64,000 nt of DNA from Pseudomonas sp. 6D_7.1_Bac1 (GCF_025465945.1 NZ_JANLNW010000072.1:170255-234254); one strand, 5' to 3'; positions 17,413-26,160 are shown, counted from the first letter of the stretch. Notes: generated by a model from the letters alone, not told the origin. Numbers and translations: made by a program.

Positions 17413-18594
17413 ATGACCGCCGCTTGCCTGATGACCACCTATCAACCCCTGGCCTTGAGCTTTACCAAAGGGCTGGGCACACGCCTGTGGGATCAGGCCG
17501 GTCGTGAATACCTGGATGCGGTGGCGGGCGTGGCCGTGACCAACGTCGGCCATTCGCACCCGCGGGTGGTCAGCGCCATCAGTGAACAGGCCGGATTGCT
17601 GCTGCACACGTCCAACCTGTACAGCATCGACTGGCAGCAACGGCTGGCGGAAAAACTCACACAGCTGTCCGGTCTTGATCGGGTGTTCTTCAACAACTCC
17701 GGCGCCGAAGCCAATGAAACCGCGCTGAAGCTGGCGCGACTGTACGGCTGGCACAAAGGTGTCGAACAGCCGTTGGTGGTGGTGATGGAAAACGCCTTTC
17801 ATGGACGGACCCTTGGCACCTTGTCGGCCAGCGATGGCCCTGCGGTGCGTTTGGGATTCCACGAGTTGCCCGGGAATTTTCTTAAAGTGCCGTTCGGTGA
17901 CCTCGCCGCACTGGATCAGGCCTATCAGATTCACGGCCAACGCATTGTGGCGATTTTGATGGAGCCGATTCAGGGCGAAAGCGGTGTGCAACTCGCGCCG
18001 CCCGGTTATCTGAAAGCCCTGCGCGAACTGTGCAACCGGCGCAATTGGCTGTTGATGCTCGACGAAATTCAGACCGGCATCGGCCGCACCGGGCAATGGT
18101 TCGCCTTTCAGCACGAAGGCATCGTGCCGGACGTCATGACGTTGGCCAAAGGCCTGGGCAACGGTGTCCCGATCGGCGCCTGCCTGGCGCGAGGCAAAGC
18201 CGCCGAACTCTTCACCCCGGGCAGCCACGGCAGCACCTTTGGCGGCAACCCGCTGGCGTGCCGGGTGGGTTGCACGGTGCTGGAGATCATCGAAGAGCAA
18301 GGCTTGCTCCAGAACGCGAAACGCCAGGGCGAACGCTTGCTCGCACGCTTGCACGCCGAACTGGATGGCGACCCGCAGGTGCTGGCGATCCGTGGCCAGG
18401 GCTTGATGATCGGCATCGAGCTGTCCCAACCCATTCGCGACCTGACCCTTATCGCCGCGCGGGATCACGGGCTGCTGATCAACGTGACACGGGGCAAGAC
18501 CATTCGCTTGCTGCCACCGCTGACCATCGATGAGCGAGAGGTGGAGATGATTGTGCGCGGGGTAGGGCGGGTGGTGAGGGGCGCTGAAAACTGA
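17413..18594 (+). CDS. Class III aminotransferase, acetylornithine-aminotransferase-like
   Basis: A 393-aa PLP enzyme of the ArgD/acetylornithine transaminase type, which moves an amino group between an omega-amino substrate and 2-oxoglutarate. Visible features are NNSGAEANETALKLAR for cofactor phosphate binding, the ENAFHGRTLG motif, LLMLDEIQTGIGRTG with the PLP-ring aspartate, and the Schiff-base lysine K246 in TLAKGLGNG. GGAG nine bases upstream favours the ATG at 17413 over 17395. The divergent LysR gene suggests inducible, probably catabolic use rather than housekeeping arginine synthesis. The exact substrate cannot be told. Confidence 0.85.
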   Translation: MTAACLMTTYQPLALSFTKGLGTRLWDQAGREYLDAVAGVAVTNVGHSHPRVVSAISEQAGLLLHTSNLYSIDWQQRLAEKLTQLSGLDRVFFNNSGAEANETALKLARLYGWHKGVEQPLVVVMENAFHGRTLGTLSASDGPAVRLGFHELPGNFLKVPFGDLAALDQAYQIHGQRIVAILMEPIQGESGVQLAPPGYLKALRELCNRRNWLLMLDEIQTGIGRTGQWFAFQHEGIVPDVMTLAKGLGNGVPIGACLARGKAAELFTPGSHGSTFGGNPLACRVGCTVLEIIEEQGLLQNAKRQGERLLARLHAELDGDPQVLAIRGQGLMIGIELSQPIRDLTLIAARDHGLLINVTRGKTIRLLPPLTIDEREVEMIVRGVGRVVRGAEN

Positions 18595-18612
18595 TTGATC
18601 CCCACCCCTCCC

Positions 18613-18771
18613 GTAGCAGCTGCCGAGCCTGCGAGGCTGCGTTCGGTCTGGGCCGCACTCGGACGAAGCGGTCGTCAAATCAGGCAGCGCGTTCTATCAG
18701 GCAATCCGCATGCACAGGGTTTGCGAGGACTGCGTCCTCGAACGCAGCCTCGCAGGCTCGGCAGCTGCTAC
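18613..18771. repeat. REPIN: two inverted REP copies, second class
   Basis: The 33-base unit starting GTAGCAGCTGCCGAGCCTGC (18613-18645) recurs as a perfect inverted copy at 18739-18771, separated by 93 bases. An extra hairpin CGAGGAC/GTCCTCG lies just inside the right copy. This is a REP pair of a class distinct from the GTGGGAGCGAGC type. It occupies most of the 348-base gap between the aminotransferase gene and yoeB, and I see no gene there. Confidence 0.8.
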
Positions 18772-18854
18772 GGGGGCTAAACCGAAGGGATGTGTAGATA
18801 CTTTTGCCGCTCGGGAATGGGGTAGTCGTTGGTTATGCGTTTTACCTGGGCTTT

Positions 18855-18877
18855 GGAGCTGCCGAAGGCTGCGACGT
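18855..18877. repeat. Single REP half-copy
   Basis: GGAGCTGCCGAAGGCTGCGA resembles the element at 223-252 in the opposite orientation. The rest of 18772-18942 shows nothing else that I can support. Confidence 0.45.
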
Positions 18878-18942
18878 TTTCGCGGTATGGGTATTCGGCA
18901 GGAGGATTGAGAGCGAAGTGAGAACGTGATGGTAGCCGGTGC

Positions 18943-19197
18943 TCAGTAGTGGTATCTGCACATCACGATCTGTAGTTCGTCACCTTCTACTGTATAGACC
19001 AGACGATGTTCGGCAGTGATCCTGCGGGACCAAAAGCCGCTAAGGTTATGTTTGAGTGGCTCTGGTTTTCCGGGTCCTGCGAAAGGGTCCCGCAATGTTG
19101 CCTTGATCAGTAAATTGATCCGTTTGAGCCCGGCTTTATCGTTCTGCTGAAACCAGAGGTAGTCGTCCCAGCCTTCGGGGGTGAACAGAATGTTCAT
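18943..19197 (-). CDS. yoeB: YoeB toxin (ribosome-dependent mRNA endonuclease)
   Basis: An 84-aa RelE-superfamily toxin that cleaves mRNA on the ribosome. It is a close match to E. coli YoeB in length and sequence: GKPEPLKHNLSGFWSRRIT, then EHRLVY, and the C-terminal RYHY. The catalytic residues E46, R65, H83 and Y84 are all present, so it should be active. Its start overlaps the yefM stop by 4 bases, the usual coupling of antitoxin before toxin. Confidence 0.96.
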   Translation of the reverse strand: MNILFTPEGWDDYLWFQQNDKAGLKRINLLIKATLRDPFAGPGKPEPLKHNLSGFWSRRITAEHRLVYTVEGDELQIVMCRYHY

Positions 19198-19448
19198 TCT
19201 TCAATGAGCTGCCTTGGCTTGGTTTTCCCCGCGCGCAGGCTGTTGATCGACTTGATCAGACGCTCGGCGTTGGCCGGAGTACGGAGCAAGTAGGCGGTTT
19301 CTTCGAGGGCGTTGTACTCGGCAAGGGAAATCATCACTACCGGCTCACCTTTCTGCCGGGTTACCAGCAGTGGGGCGCGGTCTTCATTGACCCGATCCAT
19401 GGTTTCGGAGAGATGTGCCCGGGCATTGGTGTAGTTGATTGTTTGCAT
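19194..19448 (-). CDS. yefM: YefM antitoxin
   Basis: An 84-aa Phd/YefM-family antitoxin: the N-terminal half (INYTNARAHLSETMDRVNED) folds and binds operator DNA, and the C-terminal tail wraps and inhibits YoeB. LLVTRQKGEPVVMISLAEYN is typical. The ATG at 19448 matches the length of E. coli YefM; the frame extends 15 codons further upstream without family similarity. The complex with YoeB is expected to repress this operon. Confidence 0.94.
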   Translation of the reverse strand: MQTINYTNARAHLSETMDRVNEDRAPLLVTRQKGEPVVMISLAEYNALEETAYLLRTPANAERLIKSINSLRAGKTKPRQLIEE

Positions 19449-19637
19449 GAAGTTGTCCTCGCTTGATGCGAAACCGTACAGAAATGAGTACATGTTGGCA
19501 AGGTGATACCTACGAGTGGTCGTTGCAAACGGAAGTGGCCCAAAAAGCAGTCTCGATCAGGCGCTAGGTATAGCTCCGTTGTCTTCAAGACGTTTCCTTG
19601 AAAAGTGTAGGTTCGATCCGAGTCAAAACAGCCTGAT

Positions 19638-20216
19638 TTACTCCTGGAACTTACGCTTATTCCTCAGGTGCAGGACCACCGCCACAATCGCAACCACCAC
19701 CACAACACCCAGGGCAATGGGCAGCCGGTAAGGCTTGAGGTTACCGAACAATCGCTGAAGCGCTTCGCCAGCCCAATAACCACCGGTGACGAACAGCGTG
19801 GCCCAGACCATTGCGCCGAACATGTTCAACAGTGAAAACCGCAGTGGCGACAGGCCACTGGCACCGATCACCATAGGACCTACCAACCGCATGCCGTACA
19901 AAAAGCGCACCGAAAAAACCGACGTCGACGGGTAACGATCGATTAGTCCGGAGACTCGCTTGATCTGCGCTTGATGGCGTTTGAGGCGAGGCAAGAGTCG
20001 CGGGCCGAAATAACGACCGCTCCAGAACAGCAACTGATCCCCCAACATTCCGCCTGCGCTGGCCCAGGCAATCACCGGCCAGAGCTTCAGTAAATGCTGA
20101 TGCGCCGCCATGCCACCCAATATCAGGATGGTTTCGCCTTCCATGACACAGCCAAGGAAAACCGCCCAATAGCCGTAGGTCGCGAGGAAGTGGTTGAGGT
20201 CTATGTGCGCGAACAT
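19638..20216 (-). CDS. DedA-family membrane protein
   Basis: A 192-aa polytopic membrane protein of the DedA/SNARE-associated family; members are implicated in lipid-carrier or phospholipid flipping and membrane homeostasis. The family acidic motif is in GCVMEGETILILGG, and the amphipathic FSVRFLYGMRLVGP segment carries the conserved Arg residues near position 105. The C-terminal helix VVVVVAIVAVVLHL ends in a basic tail. It is monocistronic as far as can be seen. Confidence 0.88.
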   Translation of the reverse strand: MFAHIDLNHFLATYGYWAVFLGCVMEGETILILGGMAAHQHLLKLWPVIAWASAGGMLGDQLLFWSGRYFGPRLLPRLKRHQAQIKRVSGLIDRYPSTSVFSVRFLYGMRLVGPMVIGASGLSPLRFSLLNMFGAMVWATLFVTGGYWAGEALQRLFGNLKPYRLPIALGVVVVVAIVAVVLHLRNKRKFQE

Positions 20217-20302
20217 GGGCTATCGACGACCTTTTGAACGTTGTGGGCGCTTGGCGGATGTGGACCGTTATCGTGTGGCTTCGTTGCGTCCGGTGTTGTG
20301 GA

Positions 20303-20725
20303 TCATGTGGTGGGGGCATTACAGAGCGGACGCTCCCCCAGATACTCAACCAACCGTAGCAGATAGCCGTCCGGGTCCTGCACCAATAGCTCAAGTTGGC
20401 CAACTTCTACCGTGCCGGATCGATACCAGGCATCGGCAAACGGGCGAAACAACGGCCACTCGGCAGCAGCCAGCCGCTGGAGAATCGGCTCGACACTGTC
20501 GACCGTCATCTGAAAGTTGATGCCGCGCCCAAAAGGCGCTTCCAGTGGGCCGGTCACCCATTGCCCTTCGAGAGGGTCGTACTGCTCCAGCATGACTTGC
20601 ACGCCGTCGAAGTCGAGGTAGGCAAATCCTTCTTCCGGGCGGTCGTAGGCCACCTGGAATCCAATTAATGTGGTCCAGAAATCCAGACTTTTCCTGATGT
20701 CGCCGACCATCAGTTCGGGGACCAT
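20303..20725 (-). CDS. VOC-family protein (glyoxalase/bleomycin-resistance fold)
   Basis: A 140-aa vicinal-oxygen-chelate protein. It opens with MVPELMVGDIRKSLDFW and contains YLDFDGVQVMLEQY and a closing VQDPDGYLLRLVEYLG, which carries the usual C-terminal metal-ligand Glu. Such proteins bind drugs or catalyse glyoxalase- or dioxygenase-type reactions; the role here is unknown. AAGGA lies 5 bases before the ATG at 20725; an ATG at 20743 with AGGGAGAGG is an alternative start adding six residues. Confidence 0.82.
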   Translation of the reverse strand: MVPELMVGDIRKSLDFWTTLIGFQVAYDRPEEGFAYLDFDGVQVMLEQYDPLEGQWVTGPLEAPFGRGINFQMTVDSVEPILQRLAAAEWPLFRPFADAWYRSGTVEVGQLELLVQDPDGYLLRLVEYLGERPLCNAPTT

Positions 20726-20771
20726 CCTGTTCCTTGAAAACATACCTCTCCCTGGTGAGCGTCCAGCCCAA

Positions 20772-21101
20772 TCAATGTGAGCTGAGGATACCGTCTTGAT
20801 CGTTCCCGCGCTCTGCATGAGAACGATCAATCGGCAAGATGTCTGAAGCGTCCCCACCTTGCACCAACGTTTGCGCCTCACCATTCTCAATCACCCAGCG
20901 CAGCATGTCGCTCACCGGCACGCGGTGGCTGCGTTCGACCCATTGCAGGCCGTCGGGGCTGTAGTGTTCGGTGTAGCGGGTGAGGATCACCTCGCGCTGG
21001 TCACTCGACAGCCGCAGGCTGACTTCGCGGCAGTGCAGGCCAGCGTCTGCGCGTTTCACCACGCGTTGTTGCAGGATCAGGGACTGGCGTTCAGAGGTCA
21101 T
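20772..21101 (-). CDS. Hypothetical protein downstream of mlaA, 109 aa
   Basis: A small protein without signal or membrane segment. It starts MTSERQSLILQQRVVKRADA and contains two beta-strand-like stretches (CREVSLRLSSDQREVILTRY and LQWVERSHRVPVSDMLRW). I recognise no family. Its start overlaps the mlaA stop by 11 bases, so it is translated from the mlaA message. The last 25 residues are acidic and then low-complexity. Confidence 0.62.
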   Translation of the reverse strand: MTSERQSLILQQRVVKRADAGLHCREVSLRLSSDQREVILTRYTEHYSPDGLQWVERSHRVPVSDMLRWVIENGEAQTLVQGGDASDILPIDRSHAERGNDQDGILSSH

Positions 21102-21882
21102 CGGTCGGGGCTTCCTGGCAGCGGTTCTTCTGGGGGGCGGTGGCGCCTTGTTTGCCTTCCAGCACGAAGTTGGCGCGATGCTCGGCGGCGAGGTCGCGCA
21201 GGGCGCTGTAGTAATCCGGCATGTGTTGCAGGCTGTCGGTGAGCGGCAGCAAGGTCGCACGCTTATCGATTACGCCGCCCACCAGGTTGACGGTGGTGAG
21301 GGTCTGGACGGTGTCGCTGTTGTTGCCGAAGGGGTTGAAGGCAAAGCTGAGCACCTGCCCGGCGGCATCACGGCTGTTGGCGGTGCCGAGCAGCGGCATT
21401 TCAACGACAGGACCGTTGCCGATGCCCCACACGCCGAAGGTCTGGCCGAAGTCGGCGGTGTGGCGCGGGATGCCCAGCGGGTCGGAGACGTCGATCAGGC
21501 CGAGCAAGCCGACGGTGGTGTTGACCGTGAAGCGCCCCAGGGTATTGACCGAGCGTTGCGGGTTGCCCTGCAGCAGGTCGTTGATAAAGACCTTGGGCTC
21601 GCCGAAGTTGGTCGTGAAGTTATGCACACCCTTTTGAAAAAACTCGGGCATGTGGCGATAGCCGCGGGCGACGGGGGCCAGGGCATATTTGTCGACGGTC
21701 TGGTTGAAGGCGAAGATGCCACGGTTGACCCGCTCGGCCGGGTCGTACAACGGGTAGCTGACTTTCGCGCAGGTGACACTGCTCTCGTCCGGCGTGCGGC
21801 TGGTGCATCCGGCGAGGTAAGTCAGGGTCAGCAGCAGCGCGGTGTGGCGAACCAGCGCGGTGGAACGCGTGAGCGAAGGCAT
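21091..21882 (-). CDS. mlaA: MlaA outer-membrane lipoprotein (VacJ)
   Basis: MlaA sits in the outer membrane and removes misplaced phospholipids from the outer leaflet, passing them to the Mla transport chain. The 263-aa protein has a lipoprotein signal with lipobox YLAGC (C26) and the family block YDPAERVNRGIFAFNQTVDK, followed by FGEPKVFINDLLQGN and FGVWGIGNGPVVEMPLLG. I chose the ATG at 21882, with GGAG 11 bases upstream. The other mla genes are not adjacent, which is normal for Pseudomonas. Confidence 0.94.
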   Translation of the reverse strand: MPSLTRSTALVRHTALLLTLTYLAGCTSRTPDESSVTCAKVSYPLYDPAERVNRGIFAFNQTVDKYALAPVARGYRHMPEFFQKGVHNFTTNFGEPKVFINDLLQGNPQRSVNTLGRFTVNTTVGLLGLIDVSDPLGIPRHTADFGQTFGVWGIGNGPVVEMPLLGTANSRDAAGQVLSFAFNPFGNNSDTVQTLTTVNLVGGVIDKRATLLPLTDSLQHMPDYYSALRDLAAEHRANFVLEGKQGATAPQKNRCQEAPTDDL

Positions 21883-22041
21883 GGGTAAACAGTCTCCGGA
21901 GAAAAGGTGCCGGATGCTGACATTCGGGCCTTGCACAAAGATGTCTGCTTTTTTACCGCGCTGACGCTTTGTTACCCGATTGAAATATATGACGGGCTGC
22001 GCCGAATGGTTTTAGATACGGGTTCTTTCAGACCTTAAGTG

Positions 22042-22761
22042 ATGCCGCTGGTGAGCAGTCTTTTGATCGTGGACGACGACCTTGAGGTCCTCGCGCTGCT
22101 GAAGAAGTTTTTTATGCAACAAGGCTATGCGGTGGAGGTTGCCACCGATGGCGTCTCGATGTGGGCGGCGATTGAGCGCCAGGCACCGGACCTGATCATT
22201 CTCGACTTGATGATGCCGGGCGAGAACGGGCTGACGCTGTGCCAGCGCCTGCGTCAGCAATACCCGACGCCGGTGATAATGCTGACGGCCATGGGTGAGT
22301 TGAGTGATCGGGTGGTGGGGCTGGAGATGGGCGCCGACGATTACCTGAGCAAGCCGTTCGACGCCCGGGAGCTGCTGGCTCGGGTGCGCGCGGTATTGCG
22401 TCGGGCCGGAGAAAGCCGACCGCTGACCGGCCAGGCGCCCCGCCCGCTGATCACATTCGCCGACTGGCAACTGGACCTCACCCGCCGGGAGCTGCGCTCA
22501 CCGGATCAGGTGATGATTCCGCTGTCGGCCGGCGAGTTCGACTTGCTGCTGGTGTTTGTCGAACATCCGCAGCGCATTCTCACCCGGGAGTTGCTGCTGG
22601 ACCTGGCGCGGGGCCGCACGCACGAGGCGTTTGATCGCAGCATTGACGTTCAGGTCAGCCGCTTGCGACGCAAGCTGGAGTACGACACCAAGCGCCCCGA
22701 GATGATTCGCACGGTGCGCAACGGCGGTTACCTGTTCACCCCCAGCGTGACCCGCCAGTGA
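22042..22761 (+). CDS. OmpR-family response regulator
   Basis: A 239-aa regulator with the receiver residues DDD (11-13), phospho-acceptor D55 (LIILDLMMPGENG) and K in YLSKPFDAREL, and an OmpR-type winged helix (LSAGEFDLLLVFVEHPQRIL, then SIDVQVSRLRRKLEYD). The start is either a GTG at 22039 or the ATG at 22042; neither has a strong ribosome site. Its stop overlaps the sensor-kinase start by 4 bases. Target genes are unknown. Confidence 0.88.
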   Translation: MPLVSSLLIVDDDLEVLALLKKFFMQQGYAVEVATDGVSMWAAIERQAPDLIILDLMMPGENGLTLCQRLRQQYPTPVIMLTAMGELSDRVVGLEMGADDYLSKPFDARELLARVRAVLRRAGESRPLTGQAPRPLITFADWQLDLTRRELRSPDQVMIPLSAGEFDLLLVFVEHPQRILTRELLLDLARGRTHEAFDRSIDVQVSRLRRKLEYDTKRPEMIRTVRNGGYLFTPSVTRQ

Positions 22762-24113
22762 AAGGGTTCATGGCCGGTTTGCGTCGGCGTCTGCGCCCGC
22801 GTGACACGGTGACCCGCTGGATCGCCCTGACCACCATCGTCGCGATGCTGACTTCGCTGGGCTTCTATGCACTGTTCACCCAGCTGGCGGGTGTCTGGGC
22901 CTATCCGCCGCTGACCGAGACTGGTTTGCTGGAGAAGATCGCGTCCCTGAGCCGGGTGATTGAAGCCTCACAAGCCCCACAGCGCCAACATTTGGCCGTC
23001 GCGGCCAGCGACAGCACCTTGGACATCAGTTGGCACGCCAGCTATGAAGAGCTGAACTTGCCGACGACCCCCGACGCCATCAGCCGCACGGCCACACCGC
23101 TGGCTCAACGCCTGTTCAACACACCCGAGCGCCGGGTCGAAGCCTATCAGCCCAGCGATTGGCCAGACGAAAGTGGGCATTACGCGCTGGCGATGCAACT
23201 GGCGGACGGCTCTTGGCTGATGTTCAGCATGCCCTCGCGCAGTTGGGGGCTGGGGCTTTGGCAACGCAACCTGCTCGTGATCGTGTTGGTGCTGCTGTCG
23301 ACCGGCATCGTCGCGCTGATCGCCACCCGCCGACTGGCCAGACCCCTGGAGCAATTCGCCCAGGGTGCACGACGCTTTGGCGTCGACTTCCGGGCACCGC
23401 CCATCGAGCCGGTCGGGCCCCATGAAATTCGTCAGGCAATCCTGGCGTTCAATGCCACGCAGGCCCAGTTGCAGCACTTCATCAAGGACCGCACGCAGAT
23501 GCTCGCGGCCATCTCCCACGACCTGCGCACCCCCCTGACCCGAATGCGCCTGCGCGGTGAGTTCATCGAAGACTCAGAGCAGCAACAGCGGCTGTTTCGC
23601 GACGTCGACGAAATGCAGGCAATGATCAACTCCGGTCTGGAATTCTTCCGCGACGATGCCCGCCTGGAACAGGCGACCCAGTTCGATCTGGCGGAACTGC
23701 TGCAAACCCTGATCGACGACTACCGCGACCAGTCCATCTACATCGCTTTCAGCGGTCCACCCCGACTGGTCTACTTCGGCCGGCCGCTGGGGCTCAAACG
23801 GGTGATCACTAACTTGCTGGACAACGCGATCAAGTACGCCAGCGAACCGGCGATTGAACTGCGGCAGGATGATGAACAGGTGATCGTTCGTGTACTTGAT
23901 CGTGGCCCCGGGATTCCTGCTGATAGTTATGAACAGGTGTTTGCGCCGTTCTTTCGGTTGGAAGGGTCGCGGAACAAGAGCACGGGTGGGGTTGGATTGG
24001 GGTTGTCGGCGGCACGGGCGATTGTGTTGGAACATGGGGGGACGTTGACGGTGCGCAATCGCACGGTTGGAGGATTGGAGGCGCGGGTGGTGTTGCCGGT
24101 GCAGGAGGGGTAG
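22758..24113 (+). CDS. Sensor histidine kinase
   Basis: A 451-aa EnvZ-type kinase beginning at GTG 22758. Two membrane helices (about 20-40 and 170-190) enclose a periplasmic region of about 130 residues, followed by HAMP (RRLARPLEQFAQGARRFGVD), the ISHDLRTPLTRMRLR box with H254, and the ATPase motifs NLLDNAIKYA, DRGPGIP and GVGLGLS. It pairs with the overlapping regulator. It is the last gene before the A+T-richer cluster. Confidence 0.9.
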   Translation: MKGFMAGLRRRLRPRDTVTRWIALTTIVAMLTSLGFYALFTQLAGVWAYPPLTETGLLEKIASLSRVIEASQAPQRQHLAVAASDSTLDISWHASYEELNLPTTPDAISRTATPLAQRLFNTPERRVEAYQPSDWPDESGHYALAMQLADGSWLMFSMPSRSWGLGLWQRNLLVIVLVLLSTGIVALIATRRLARPLEQFAQGARRFGVDFRAPPIEPVGPHEIRQAILAFNATQAQLQHFIKDRTQMLAAISHDLRTPLTRMRLRGEFIEDSEQQQRLFRDVDEMQAMINSGLEFFRDDARLEQATQFDLAELLQTLIDDYRDQSIYIAFSGPPRLVYFGRPLGLKRVITNLLDNAIKYASEPAIELRQDDEQVIVRVLDRGPGIPADSYEQVFAPFFRLEGSRNKSTGGVGLGLSAARAIVLEHGGTLTVRNRTVGGLEARVVLPVQEG

Positions 24114-24521
24114 GCGGGGAAAGCACAAATCCTACTATGCATGGGCATTCACTTACGTTCCCCCGGCGCCGAATGGCAGAGGACATGTAGCCAAGGCCAC
24201 AGAAAAGTTATTTCTAGAACAGCGCACTAGAATGTTTGGTAATAAGCTCCAAAAGAAAAAGCCTTATGACCTGATTTTTTCGAGCCTGTCCTGCATGATG
24301 GCGCGACTTATGCAATATGAAGCCCAACGAGTCTGGAACACCTTACATTGAGCGGTTACCTGATTTTTATCAGATAAAAACAAATGTCATAACCCCTTCA
24401 AGCAAGGCTCAGGGCATCGCATGTGCTCTTGAAAAGCGAATTTTTTTAAGACGACCTTCTTCCCAACCCTGAAATCTTGATCTACAGTTAGTTACCGCCA
24501 CGGATGGTAAAAAGGACAAGG
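24114..24521. other. A+T-rich intergenic region at the left border of the amino-acid cluster
   Basis: These 408 bases hold no gene that I can support. Base composition drops sharply after 24120. A small hairpin CTGAT/ATCAG lies near 24362-24375, and AAGGACAAGG at the right end is the ribosome site of the next gene. Promoters for the cluster are probably here, but I see no convincing -35/-10 pair. Confidence 0.5.
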
Positions 24522-24863
24522 ATGACCTATTTCAAGAAAATCCATTATCCCGCTGCCCCGCAAATAGCATGGGACAGTATCGATAAAATAGCTCAGACTC
24601 CCCAATTGGCTATCGGTCTATGCACACCGATTGAGCTGCTCTTTTCTCCGATCCCTTCAATGAATGGCTCAGGAGAAAAATCTCTCCGCTTTTCTAAAAA
24701 ACATACGTATCCAGCTCCGCGTCTCCTCCGTTCTCTGCTGCTTATTGAAAAGCCTGCGGAACAAACACTCGAACAACTGATACCCCATACTGCTATCAAA
24801 AATAAACATCAGAAAAGAACCTGTAAAATCCTCGATCCCGGCAGTCCTGAATACACTCGATAA
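24522..24863 (+). CDS. Hypothetical small protein at the head of the cluster, 113 aa
   Basis: The ATG at 24522 follows AAAAAGGACAAGG, a good ribosome site. The product starts MTYFKKIHYPAAPQIAWDSI, is basic and Pro/Ser-rich, and has no signal peptide or clear membrane helix. I recognise no family. It is 105 bases upstream of the 390-aa gene on the same strand and shares its lower G+C content, so it probably arrived with the cluster. It could be a real small protein, a precursor-type peptide or a degenerate frame. Confidence 0.45.
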   Translation: MTYFKKIHYPAAPQIAWDSIDKIAQTPQLAIGLCTPIELLFSPIPSMNGSGEKSLRFSKKHTYPAPRLLRSLLLIEKPAEQTLEQLIPHTAIKNKHQKRTCKILDPGSPEYTR

Positions 24864-24968
24864 AGCGTTATTCAATACTTAATTGTATGGGGCGCTGTGC
24901 CCATGAGTAAAAACAGCGAGCATCTAAACGAGCCGATAGTCCGCAGATAGAACCGTGGGGGAAAGTCT

Positions 24969-26141
24969 ATGTTTGTTAGCATTGAATCTAGAACAAGTAG
25001 AACTTTACTGAAGTCAATCTGCTACGGTTTACCCTTCGATGCAACCGGACTGCACAGTGATACGAAAGCTGTAACAGATCGCCTGGACGAGCTAAGGCAT
25101 CGATATACCAGTTTGCGCATCTCGTCCGGAAACTCTGCATCACCGGTCAGTAACTATTTATTTTATTTGATGCTTAAAGAGAAGTACTCGGGCTTTCATT
25201 TCGAGTTGAGAAAACCAGAGAGGCGAGTCGTCACCAACCTGCATCTATTCAAAGTGAAAGGACGTATTCCTTCGTTGGCCGCCTTGCTGCTATCGGACTC
25301 GCTTGCCATAAAAACAGATATTGAAAACAAATATGAGCGAGTCAGAAACTTGAATAAATATACCAATGAAATAGCTTCACTCATCTCCGGATCAGGCGTC
25401 ATGCCGCCTACCGAACGCTCTATGCAAGGGCTGGTTAACACCTTGGAGCTGTGCAAAAAAGAAAACACTGAACTGGTCTTTATCAGCGCTATCTGCCCGG
25501 ACTATTCTTACACTCGCGACGCAGATGGCAAGCCACAATATACATTCCACAGTGTTGGCGACAACACGGGACTGGCGGGCGACAAACTGATCAAAGCAGC
25601 GAGCGCAATCAAAACGTTTGGAGCAGACGTAGGCGTCCAGGTCAGCCATGGGTTGTTCGGAGGGGAGTTTGAGTATGTTTCATTTTACAAGAGTGACTAC
25701 TCACCGTCGCAAAGAGCAGAGTTCCTGAACAAGGTCGATACACAACTTCATACCATCGGCGGCAAGCTGGAAGCGCCGTTCAGCGTCGAGTCATTTTTTG
25801 AGCTGTGCGGTGGCGAAGAAGGTTGGAACGATCAGCACCAACAAATAAAGCAACGTATAAAGTCCGGCGACATGGGTTTGACCGGTCTGGATAAATACGC
25901 ATTTCTGGAGGTGTATGAATCCAGAAAGGCCCTGTACGCAAAATGGTTTCCCAGCAGTGAGGAAGAGATAGTCTGGAATAATTTCATCTCCCAGGCGGCC
26001 GAATATGCCCTGATGGGTAAGCTTTTCAACGAACATTACAAGCACCACGTAGTGCTTGCGGTCGACCATTACAAGATGGAACCGTTCTACTCGTACTTTG
26101 GATCGTCAAGCGTATTGTATGTAAAAACCGATTATCTTTGA
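24969..26141 (+). CDS. Unrecognised 390-aa protein, probable biosynthetic enzyme
   Basis: I do not recognise the family. GGGGGAAAG just before the ATG at 24969 supports the start. The protein looks soluble, with no signal or membrane helices. Notable stretches are SLRISSGNSASPVSNYLFYL (47-66), ELVFISAICPDYSYTRDADG in the middle with a buried strand ending in CPDYSY, GDNTGLAGDKLIKAASAI, and VGVQVSHGLFGGEFEY; the C-terminal third is helical and rich in aromatic and acidic residues. Alternating strands and helices around ICPDYSY suggest a Rossmann-like fold. Seven bases separate its stop from the first possible start of the desaturase-like gene, which indicates one operon. The context of amino-acid-modifying enzymes makes it a candidate first-step enzyme; this is inference. 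Confidence 0.8.
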   Translation: MFVSIESRTSRTLLKSICYGLPFDATGLHSDTKAVTDRLDELRHRYTSLRISSGNSASPVSNYLFYLMLKEKYSGFHFELRKPERRVVTNLHLFKVKGRIPSLAALLLSDSLAIKTDIENKYERVRNLNKYTNEIASLISGSGVMPPTERSMQGLVNTLELCKKENTELVFISAICPDYSYTRDADGKPQYTFHSVGDNTGLAGDKLIKAASAIKTFGADVGVQVSHGLFGGEFEYVSFYKSDYSPSQRAEFLNKVDTQLHTIGGKLEAPFSVESFFELCGGEEGWNDQHQQIKQRIKSGDMGLTGLDKYAFLEVYESRKALYAKWFPSSEEEIVWNNFISQAAEYALMGKLFNEHYKHHVVLAVDHYKMEPFYSYFGSSSVLYVKTDYL

Positions 26142-26160
26142 CTACCAGTTGAGTAATGCA

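Noticed and set aside
17368..18678. 436-codon minus-strand frame opposite the aminotransferase
   Set aside because: A shadow of a clear PLP enzyme; it also runs into the REPIN.
24067..24351. 94-codon frame overlapping the end of the second histidine kinase
   Set aside because: It begins inside the kinase gene, has no ribosome site and spans the composition change.
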